Assembly (NCBI GenBank): GCA_002315885.1
Contig: DCIO01000026.1
Span: 1-11,333, forward strand
Direction of reading: 5' to 3'
Length of the DNA: 11,333 bases
Origin: Lentisphaeria bacterium UBA1724
GTDB lineage: Bacteria > Verrucomicrobiota > Lentisphaeria > Oligosphaerales > Oligosphaeraceae
Under the pieces are notes generated by a model that saw only the letters and a program-made list of their open reading frames with translations, had not been told where the DNA came from and made no database searches. Position 1 is the stretch's first letter. Each line of letters opens with the position of its first letter. Position numbers and translations under genes: made by a program. Shown piece by piece: positions 1 to 5,760 of the stretch.

Positions 1-7
1 TCCCAGC

Positions 8-82
8 CCTACAGTACCTGTCTGTATCTTCTCGAGCTTTTGTGTGTGAGGGGAGGCTTTACGACGAACGCCTACAGTACCT
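8..82. repeat. 12-bp direct repeat pair
   Basis: The 12-mer CCTACAGTACCT occurs at 8-19 and again at 71-82, a 63-bp period. It lies in the only gene-free part of the left edge (1-141), downstream of the minus-strand lipoprotein gene. The rest of that stretch shows only a GCGCTGGCGCTGGCG run near 112-126. I see no terminator with a T tract for the minus-strand operon. Two copies of a 12-mer could be chance or the edge of a larger repeat cut by the window. Confidence 0.4.
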
Positions 83-141
83 TGCCGTTGACTGTGCTTG
101 CTATGGAAGGGGCGCTGGCGCTGGCGTCCTCAAGAAATATT

Positions 142-669
142 CTAGTTTTGCTGGGAATACGGTGTGTTGGAAAGAACGGGCTGTTCCCGTCTAACCAGCT
201 GGATGGGGATGCCTGAGGGATCACGCATCATAGTCAATTCCGAGCCCTGGATGGTCATCCGTGAAACTAGCGTCGCCCCCGCATCGGTCAGCCGTGCGAT
301 ATCCGCATCCATGTCCTCTGTCAGGAATGCGACATGGAACTGAAGGGGATCTTGCTGGAAATAATCCGGGGCGTCAGGGAGATCGGCTGCCCTGTATAGC
401 TCAATTGCAAAATGCCCCTGGGCCTCCCGAATGAATATGGCAAAGGGCGGTTTTGTCTGCTTGACGACAATCTGAAAACCGAGATTTCTGCACCACCATT
501 CCGCCGTATCTTCGGGAGACGACACATCCAGAGCCAGGTGCTCCGTTTTGAGTCCCTTCGCGCTAGTTGTACCGCAGGACGACAGAAGCAACAGGCACGA
601 CACCAAAATCAGCAGAGGAAGGAAGAGTGCGTTCCAAGTCTTGTTGCGGTGCAAATGATAGACTTTCAT
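142..669 (-). CDS. Lipoprotein with a glyoxalase/bleomycin-resistance (VOC) fold
   Basis: This 175-aa protein starts with a basic n-region and a hydrophobic stretch (about residues 14-29), ending in a lipobox Leu29-Ser-Ser-Cys32. It should therefore be lipidated at Cys32 and anchored in a membrane facing the periplasm. Residues 40-161 form one VOC domain of two beta-alpha-beta-beta-beta modules: EHLALDV and FAIELYR in the first half, LQFHVAFLTED and DPSGIPIQLVRR in the second. The usual four metal-ligand positions read His44, Glu90, His112 and Gln157. Gln in place of the common last Glu could weaken metal binding or mark another substrate class. VOC proteins are usually cytosolic metalloenzymes or binding proteins, so a lipoprotein form is uncommon. 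It lies 44 bp downstream of the 998-aa gene on the same strand and is probably cotranscribed. No Shine-Dalgarno sequence precedes the ATG, so translation may be coupled or leaderless-like. The substrate is unknown. Confidence 0.86.
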   Translation of the reverse strand: MKVYHLHRNKTWNALFLPLLILVSCLLLLSSCGTTSAKGLKTEHLALDVSSPEDTAEWWCRNLGFQIVVKQTKPPFAIFIREAQGHFAIELYRAADLPDAPDYFQQDPLQFHVAFLTEDMDADIARLTDAGATLVSRMTIQGSELTMMRDPSGIPIQLVRREQPVLSNTPYSQQN

Positions 670-713
670 TGCAATGTGTTATTTGGAGGAACAGAGGAGG
701 GAATCCAGTCAAA

Positions 714-3710
714 TCAGGCATTGGCATCTGCTTCCTGGATCATGATGCGGAGTGCCTGGACGTAGGTCTGCAACGACAAAATGGATGCCTCCATTTCGCT
801 CTTTCGCAGAGCAATCGCCTCCATGTGTCTTCCCACCCGTTCCTGGTCAGGAGCCTCGCGCAGTATCTTGATGTCTTCGTGGGTGAATTGATTTGGGAAC
901 GTCTTCAGGAGATCGACGCCTTGGGCACGGCGCGCCTGGGGGATGATTTCCGCGAGGCGTTCTTTGGCCTCGTTCACAAGCATTTCGTCGCCTGAGGCCA
1001 GCATACGGGGAATCGTCTGAATCCCTACGTCCTGCGATGCCTTGATATATGCGCGGACGATGCCGAGATCCTTGGAATTCGCCTTCATGCCTCCGACTGT
1101 CGCCAAGGTCTGGTCATAGACATCCCCGAGTTCTGCGGATTCCTGCCAGCCTTCATCCACGAGTCTCTGGCAAAGGCGCTTGATTTCTTCGAATGCAGCT
1201 TGGCGATCGGATGCGTCATTCCCTGTCAACCGTAGCACGAGTGCCTTGGTGAGGCGTACTCCAGGCAGAAGTCCCGTGGAAAGTTGCTTGATCTGCATGG
1301 GAGTCATTCCGATGGCGGCCAGTGCATCGTAGTCGGTATCCGTGAGGATTTTGTCCTTCAGATAATCACATATCGCCTGCTGGTTAGGGGGCTCGGGAGC
1401 CAGCAGTGCCTTCAGCTGTTCATCGCCATACAGTTCCGGGCAGGCCAGAATCTGATCCCCTAGAAAGACATTGGTTTGGGGGTGCCTCAGCTGGACAATC
1501 TTGCGCGTTTCCTCTGGAGTGAATTTGGACTTATGGATTTCTGCATGAAGTTTCGCCTCTTGCATGGGCATTTGGAACACGGCTTGTTTACTCGTCGGGT
1601 CAATGAACAAACGAAGCTTGAAATTGAAGGAGAGGTGGGTCTGTCCTTGATTCAGATTGACGAGATTGCCCTCCCTGTCGGTGCGCATTCCTGGCTTCGC
1701 ATCATATTTGAATGCGATGGAGTAGTCTCCATTGGCATTTCGAGTTACGTTCAGGGTGGCAGCATAGCTTTTTATTTGTGTAAAGAAGCCGCCGCATCCT
1801 TCCCCTGTGTTGTTTAGCGTCTTCAGGCAGTCATTCGGCAATGTCTGGTTGAGGACGGTGCCCAGCACACGTGCCGCATTGAGTCCCATTGTGGCATCCT
1901 GGTCAAAGAATGCCTTGATTTTTTCAATCGCATTTTCCTCCATGCCGTCTTGTTCCGTATACCAGACCACCGTATCACCGAGTTTTAGACTGATGCCACC
2001 GCGTTTCAGGTCCCTTATTACGGGTGCGAACATTTCGTGATAATCTGTCAGAGCTTCATTGGTGGAATATCTTCCATTGGTGGATAGTTCAGTCAAGATG
2101 GTTTCTTGGAAGAGGGAGCTTAATTTCTGGTCAATCACCTTCCCGAATGGCTCGGAATATCGTCTGGCTATGCCTTCTGTTGAGACCATGATTTCTGCGG
2201 AGTCCTGGGAAATGCCGTCGGAAGGAGGCAGATTTTCTTTTTCCAGACCAATATGGAAGATTCTATCTATGGAGTCGGTTAGATTCACAAAATGTGCTGT
2301 TCCTTCTATCAGCGCATAGTCCCGGGAATAGGCGTAGGGCTTTGATATATCAGACCCCTCTTCCGCGTTGGCAGACATGTATAGGGTGTCAGCCCGTAGC
2401 TGCTTGACAACCTGCACCAGCGTGGAATCCATTTGGGGATCGTGGCCATGTTTTTCCTTGAAACAGAAAAGTGCGAGGTTAATTATCCAACCATTCAAGG
2501 AAGCCGAATCGTCTGCACCAAATTTATCTGCGCCCACTTTTTCCCGGCAGGTCTTCATCGCGACATCGAAGGCAAGGTCCAAGTTCCGCAACTTTTCGGC
2601 GAAGACCTCTTTGTTCGGATTCGGACTGGAGGCATATTCCATGAAGTCTGTGATTGCGGAGACAAAGTGAGGTATGCAAAGCGCTAAGGAGGCCTTCTTC
2701 AGGGAAGTGTCGGTGGCGACGAGTTGCAGCAGCCCCTTTGCCATGGTGGGATCCAGTTTCGGGTCGGCGTTCTGAATCCCAACAATCAGTTCCTTGCGTT
2801 TATTTATTACCGTTTCAATGGATGACTTAATCAAAGCGTTTATTTCGTCGGGGTCGGTGAGCACATGGGATTCCTTATTGGCTTTCGGGCATGCGTCCAG
2901 CACGACAAGTTTCATGAGCTCGTCTTTGCTGGCAGTGACATCGACGCCAGTCTCTGTTTTCAACTTATTGATTGCCTCCAGAAGTTGGGGTTCCGCTGGG
3001 TTTTTCTGGGACTTCACTCGGCTAGCATTGATATTCGCCTTCAAACTATTCAAGTCGGATTTTTTAAATTCCCCCTTCATGGCACCATCCACCAGCACCT
3101 TCTTGTAATAGGTAATTTGGTATGGCGCCAAGGTCAGTTTATCCAGGTCCTCGGGGGGCGGAAGTCTCATGCTGGTGAATAGGGTCGTGAATGCCTCAGT
3201 GCCATTTTTCTTCAAGTCATGCCGAATATTCGTCTTGTTTTCTTCGGTTAGGGGGTGGAGCATCTTTTCGGGATTCTCCAAGCCAAGCAGCTCTGAAATT
3301 TTCTCTTGTTGCTCGGGGAATTTCTGCTGAAGTTCATTTGCGAATGTCCTGCGTGCCTGGACATTCGCATTGTCCGTGTCAACTAAATCAATAATCTGCT
3401 TGATTTCACGGGCTGTCAACTGAGTCGTCTTCGTGGACTGGCCCTGCTCGTTGATGCCGAGTGTCACGCGGAGTCGTTCCAGGGTTTGGGCCTGGACTTT
3501 CTCCCCTTCTCCTTGCAGAGCCGCAAACAATTGTTCGCGGACCTCGCGGTTCTGTTCAATGGTGCCGTGGCGATACCATCCGAGTTTGCGCCCCAGCAAG
3601 GTCTTGCCATAGTTTACGATTTCGCCAGGACGGCTTCCAGACATGCGAATAAAGCTGTCTTCGTTGGCATTCTGGACCGCGCTTTTGAATGTATTCAAGG
3701 TGACTGGCAT
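714..3710 (-). CDS. Large 998-aa protein of unknown family
   Basis: I do not recognise a family. The start is well supported: AGGAGA (3719-3724 on the plus strand as TCTCCT) sits 8 nt before the ATG. There is no signal peptide or membrane segment, so the protein is cytosolic or exported by a Sec-independent route. Most of it reads as amphipathic alpha-helix rich in Lys, Glu, Gln and Asn (about 50-640 and 725-998). One beta-rich island lies at about 640-725, with alternating hydrophobic strands around YSIAFKYDAKPG and LSFNFKLRLFIDP. A basic patch at about 35-48 (YGKTLLGRKLGWYRHG) is the most distinctive short motif. No nucleotide-binding loop, protease triad or zinc motif was found. The middle of the gene is AT-richer than its neighbours: two sampled 60-base lines, 2461-2520 and 3001-3060, are about 42-43% G+C. 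It heads a probable operon with the VOC lipoprotein. Possible roles include a secreted effector or a structural/regulatory protein, none of which the sequence demonstrates. Confidence 0.9.
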   Translation of the reverse strand: MPVTLNTFKSAVQNANEDSFIRMSGSRPGEIVNYGKTLLGRKLGWYRHGTIEQNREVREQLFAALQGEGEKVQAQTLERLRVTLGINEQGQSTKTTQLTAREIKQIIDLVDTDNANVQARRTFANELQQKFPEQQEKISELLGLENPEKMLHPLTEENKTNIRHDLKKNGTEAFTTLFTSMRLPPPEDLDKLTLAPYQITYYKKVLVDGAMKGEFKKSDLNSLKANINASRVKSQKNPAEPQLLEAINKLKTETGVDVTASKDELMKLVVLDACPKANKESHVLTDPDEINALIKSSIETVINKRKELIVGIQNADPKLDPTMAKGLLQLVATDTSLKKASLALCIPHFVSAITDFMEYASSPNPNKEVFAEKLRNLDLAFDVAMKTCREKVGADKFGADDSASLNGWIINLALFCFKEKHGHDPQMDSTLVQVVKQLRADTLYMSANAEEGSDISKPYAYSRDYALIEGTAHFVNLTDSIDRIFHIGLEKENLPPSDGISQDSAEIMVSTEGIARRYSEPFGKVIDQKLSSLFQETILTELSTNGRYSTNEALTDYHEMFAPVIRDLKRGGISLKLGDTVVWYTEQDGMEENAIEKIKAFFDQDATMGLNAARVLGTVLNQTLPNDCLKTLNNTGEGCGGFFTQIKSYAATLNVTRNANGDYSIAFKYDAKPGMRTDREGNLVNLNQGQTHLSFNFKLRLFIDPTSKQAVFQMPMQEAKLHAEIHKSKFTPEETRKIVQLRHPQTNVFLGDQILACPELYGDEQLKALLAPEPPNQQAICDYLKDKILTDTDYDALAAIGMTPMQIKQLSTGLLPGVRLTKALVLRLTGNDASDRQAAFEEIKRLCQRLVDEGWQESAELGDVYDQTLATVGGMKANSKDLGIVRAYIKASQDVGIQTIPRMLASGDEMLVNEAKERLAEIIPQARRAQGVDLLKTFPNQFTHEDIKILREAPDQERVGRHMEAIALRKSEMEASILSLQTYVQALRIMIQEADANA

Positions 3711-3718
3711 GACGGGAA

Positions 3719-3724
3719 TCTCCT
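3719..3724 (-). promoter_or_regulatory. Shine-Dalgarno site of the 998-aa gene
   Basis: The minus strand reads AGGAGA, then 8 nt, then ATG at 3710. This is a near-ideal ribosome binding site and fixes the start. It contrasts with the SD-less pseudopilin genes. A TATATT -10-like hexamer lies upstream at 3767-3772 on the minus strand, but no -35 match is visible. Confidence 0.8.
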
Positions 3725-3807
3725 AGGCTAGCAGAGGATGTTCATGGAGAAGAAAGATTGTCAGAGAATATAATTCATGTAGAACAGAGTGTTTTGCATT
3801 TTTTAGG

Positions 3808-3815
3808 CGCTAGCG
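3808..3815. promoter_or_regulatory. 8-bp perfect palindrome CGCTAGCG in a divergent intergenic region
   Basis: CGCTAGCG is self-complementary and lies about midway between the divergent starts at 3710 and 3918. A GCTAGC core recurs at 3727-3732 near the start of the 998-aa gene. A TTGAAA that could serve as a -35 for the plus strand begins at 3818, but no -10 at 16-18 bp is convincing. It may be an operator, but this is weakly supported. Confidence 0.3.
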
Positions 3816-3859
3816 ACTTGAAAACGCTCAAAAAGTACCGACAATACAGTTGTTCTCCT

Positions 3860-3877
3860 CAAATACGAGGGTATTTG
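3860..3877. promoter_or_regulatory. 7-bp inverted repeat upstream of pseudopilin A
   Basis: CAAATAC (3860-3866) and GTATTTG (3871-3877) are perfect complements separated by GAGG, 40 bp before the ATG of pseudopilin A. No T tract follows, so it is unlikely to be a terminator. It could be an operator or a hairpin in the 5' leader. The plus-strand transcription start is unknown. Confidence 0.45.
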
Positions 3878-3900
3878 CCATCGTAATTTCGTCAACCCTA

Positions 3901-3906
3901 AAACAA
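3901..3906 (+). promoter_or_regulatory. AAACAA leader motif of pseudopilin A (no Shine-Dalgarno)
   Basis: The leader before the ATG at 3918 has no AGGAG-like purine block. It carries AAACAA ending 11 nt before the start. The same hexamer precedes pseudopilins B (9 nt) and C (7 nt), each time with a CC dinucleotide two or three bases upstream of it. Its function is inferred from recurrence only. Confidence 0.4.
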
Positions 3907-3917
3907 AAGAAACCATC

Positions 3918-4742
3918 ATGAAAAAGTCCTTTACTTTGATTGAATTGCTGGTGGTCATCGCCATCATCGCCATCCTGGCTGCCATGCTGCTGCCCGCCTT
4001 GTCCAAAGCCCGTGAGAAGGCCCGGTCCATTTCCTGTGCGAACAACTTGAAGACACTAGGGCTTTTCCACGCAATCTACCAGACCGACAATGACGACTAT
4101 TTCGTCGCACCCTTGAGTCATGCAATGCAGAATGGCACGGAATCTTCCTGGGGCTTGGTTTTCCAGATCATGTTCATGGTCAACTACAACCTGGACTACA
4201 AGGCCATGGAATGCCCCGCCTGCAATATTTCCATGGTTCCTACGATGCAGGGCATGACCATCAGCAAATGGAATGGCCTGAGTGATGACGCGAAGAGTGA
4301 CATACGGGGCAATATGAGCTATGGCATTAACCATGCGACTTCGGGGTTGGCGCAGTGCGCCATCTCTGATGCCACCAATCGCGGTTGCCATAAGTTGTCG
4401 GAATTCATCAACAAAGGCGGTCGTATCAGCCAGGCGATCTGGGCGGGCGATTCCACGCCTCATAAGGTCGACCCCTCGAATATCACGGGCGATTTCAGCT
4501 GTTTCCTGGCGGAGGCGCGCATCTATCCCGATCCCGAGTACAGCACCTATTCCTGGCATTACATGGTCCATGCACGCCATGGGAACCTGACCGCCAATTT
4601 CTGCATGTATGACGGCCATGTGGAGAATCTCCACTACAAGCAGTTCCGTTGGAATCCCTGGACGAAAAATGACGTGATGTGGCGCTGGAATCCACGCGAA
4701 CACGGCGTTGGAAATTACATTAACATCGAGACGCTTCTTTAA
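3918..4742 (+). CDS. Pseudopilin A: prepilin-type N-terminus with H-X10-DG C-terminus
   Basis: This 274-aa protein belongs to the large pseudopilin-like group of PVC bacteria (prepilin-type cleavage/methylation domain plus a processing-associated H-X9-DG domain). Residues 1-4 (MKKS) form the leader. Cleavage by a prepilin peptidase is expected before Phe5, leaving Glu9 as the +5 glutamate, with one transmembrane/assembly helix at 5-26. The residue before the cleavage site is Ser instead of the canonical Gly. LPALSKAREKAR follows at 25-36, then a globular domain with Cys40, a CPAC motif at 99-102, and His221 and Asp232-Gly233-His234 near the end. The His-to-Asp spacer is 10 residues, one more than the family name implies. 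It shares the GLFHAIYQTDNDDY segment with pseudopilin C and is closer to C than to its neighbour B. It would sit in the inner membrane, facing the periplasm. Cargo or ligand is unknown. Confidence 0.93.
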   Translation: MKKSFTLIELLVVIAIIAILAAMLLPALSKAREKARSISCANNLKTLGLFHAIYQTDNDDYFVAPLSHAMQNGTESSWGLVFQIMFMVNYNLDYKAMECPACNISMVPTMQGMTISKWNGLSDDAKSDIRGNMSYGINHATSGLAQCAISDATNRGCHKLSEFINKGGRISQAIWAGDSTPHKVDPSNITGDFSCFLAEARIYPDPEYSTYSWHYMVHARHGNLTANFCMYDGHVENLHYKQFRWNPWTKNDVMWRWNPREHGVGNYINIETLL

Positions 4743-4762
4743 TCTCTTGCCTTTTCTTTCGT

Positions 4763-4782
4763 GGTTGTTTTTATGAACAACC
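4763..4782 (+). promoter_or_regulatory. Hairpin between pseudopilins A and B
   Basis: GGTTGTT (4763-4769) pairs perfectly with AACAACC (4776-4782) around a 6-nt loop, inside the 76-bp gap between A and B. No T run follows, so it is a poor intrinsic terminator. It could be an mRNA-processing or stability hairpin separating A and B on a shared transcript, or a protein-binding palindrome. No clear promoter for B is visible in this gap. Confidence 0.45.
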
Positions 4783-4803
4783 GGTCCCACAAATTCTCCC
4801 AAT

Positions 4804-4809
4804 AAACAA
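4804..4809 (+). promoter_or_regulatory. AAACAA leader motif of pseudopilin B (no Shine-Dalgarno)
   Basis: AAACAA ends 9 nt before the ATG at 4819 in a leader lacking any AGGAG-like sequence. It matches the elements before pseudopilins A and C, while the flanking leader sequences differ. Confidence 0.4.
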
Positions 4810-4818
4810 ATCCTTCGT

Positions 4819-5670
4819 ATGAAAAAATCCTTCACTTTGATCGAGTTGTTGGTGGTCATCGCCATCATCGCCATCCTGGCTGCCATGCTGCTGCCCGCCT
4901 TGTCCAAAGCCCGTGAGAAGGCTCGCGCCATTTCCTGCACAAACAACCTGAAGCAGCTTCAGTTGGGCGGTATTCTCTACTCCAACGACTCCGATGACTA
5001 CATCCCCCCAATCAACTACAGCTCCTATAGCGATACCAGCGGCAATGCAGGTTTTGTCGGTGCCTGGGCGACCAACGCCAACAACTACAACTGGTATACC
5101 GTGAATGCGCTGATTCCTGGCGCCCCCATGACGGCAAAGCAGTGGTATGACAAGGATAACGCCGCATACGTCACCAAGAACAATGCGGACAACTCTGGAT
5201 GGCACAAGGTCACCCTGTGCCCCTCCTGCCCCACTTCCGAGCGCGTCACGGGCAACATGGGTTACCAGTCCAGCATCTGCATGAGCCGTTCCGTGGTTGT
5301 CCTGGGTGGCGATGGCAGCTGGATGGCTCCCAACGGCGGCAATGCGGCTGCGACCTGGCGCCGTATCAGCAGCGTGACCCTGGCTTCTCTGCACGTCAAC
5401 TACATGGACGGTACCCGCAATGTGGAAAATCTGAACTCCTATTGGCAGGACATGATTTGCCAGGGCCCTTACTATATCGGTTACGGCGGCACCATGACTT
5501 ACTTCCGTCACAGCCAGCAGATGAATGTCTCCATGTCTGACGGACACGTGGAAGCCATCCCCGTTTCCAAGGCCAAGACCAAGAATACCAAGTACACGGA
5601 TACCACCTTCCTGACCTCCGACTACTACTGGTATCCCGGCATTGACATCCCCGGTGGCGAAAAGCGCTAA
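4819..5670 (+). CDS. Pseudopilin B: prepilin-type N-terminus with H-X9-DG C-terminus
   Basis: This 283-aa protein has the same first 36 residues as pseudopilin A: MKKS leader, Phe5 at the predicted cleavage point, Glu9, and an Ile/Ala-rich helix to about 26. It then diverges completely. The globular part carries Cys40, a CPSC motif at 134-137, a Gly/Ser/Asn/Tyr-rich middle, and the family signature at the end (His231, nine residues, Asp241-Gly242-His243). The H-X9-DG spacing here is exactly that of the named domain. It is unusually rich in Tyr, Trp and Asn (for example NNYNWY at 88-93 and DYYWYP at 268-273), as often seen on glycan-binding surfaces. That link is an inference. It lies 76 bp after pseudopilin A and directly upstream of the secreted DUF4091 protein, separated from it by an intrinsic terminator. 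A 73-nt block (4850-4922) is identical to A at DNA level. Confidence 0.93.
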   Translation: MKKSFTLIELLVVIAIIAILAAMLLPALSKAREKARAISCTNNLKQLQLGGILYSNDSDDYIPPINYSSYSDTSGNAGFVGAWATNANNYNWYTVNALIPGAPMTAKQWYDKDNAAYVTKNNADNSGWHKVTLCPSCPTSERVTGNMGYQSSICMSRSVVVLGGDGSWMAPNGGNAAATWRRISSVTLASLHVNYMDGTRNVENLNSYWQDMICQGPYYIGYGGTMTYFRHSQQMNVSMSDGHVEAIPVSKAKTKNTKYTDTTFLTSDYYWYPGIDIPGGEKR

Positions 5671-5696
5671 ATTAAGCCATCCGCCCGCATGTCTTG

Positions 5697-5737
5697 ATCC
5701 CCCTGTTTTCCCTTTGCGGCAGACGGGGGATTTTTTT
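5697..5737 (+). terminator. Intrinsic terminator after pseudopilin B
   Basis: ATCCCCC (5697-5703) pairs with GGGGGAT (5725-5731), and seven T residues follow at 5731-5737. The loop is long (about 21 nt) but may be shortened by inner CTG/CAG pairing. It lies 27 nt past the stop of B and 24 nt before the next start. It should limit read-through from B into the DUF4091 gene, or act as an attenuator if transcription is shared. Confidence 0.75.
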
Positions 5738-5748
5738 ATCACACGTAT

Positions 5749-5753
5749 GGAGA
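5749..5753 (+). promoter_or_regulatory. Shine-Dalgarno site of the DUF4091 gene
   Basis: GGAGA lies 7 nt before the ATG at 5761 and supports that start. Because the terminator ends at 5737, any private promoter must overlap the terminator or the end of gene B. No clear -35/-10 pair is visible there. Confidence 0.7.
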
Positions 5754-5760
5754 AATTGGA

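Noticed and set aside
1..213. Plus-strand frame open from the window edge to 213, containing both copies of the 12-bp repeat in frame
   Set aside because: The protein is short, lacks recognisable features and overlaps the lipoprotein gene on the other strand. At this G+C content such a frame is plausible by chance.
3818..3850. TTGAAA (3818-3823) with TACAGT (3845-3850) as a sigma-70 promoter for pseudopilin A
   Set aside because: The spacer is 21 bp, outside the usual 16-18 bp range, and the -10 matches only four of six positions.
4056..4946. Minus-strand open frame opposite pseudopilin A
   Set aside because: It covers the pseudopilin A body and the start of B on the opposite strand. Its amino-terminal part is simply the complement of the conserved B 5' module, which recurs opposite A and C.
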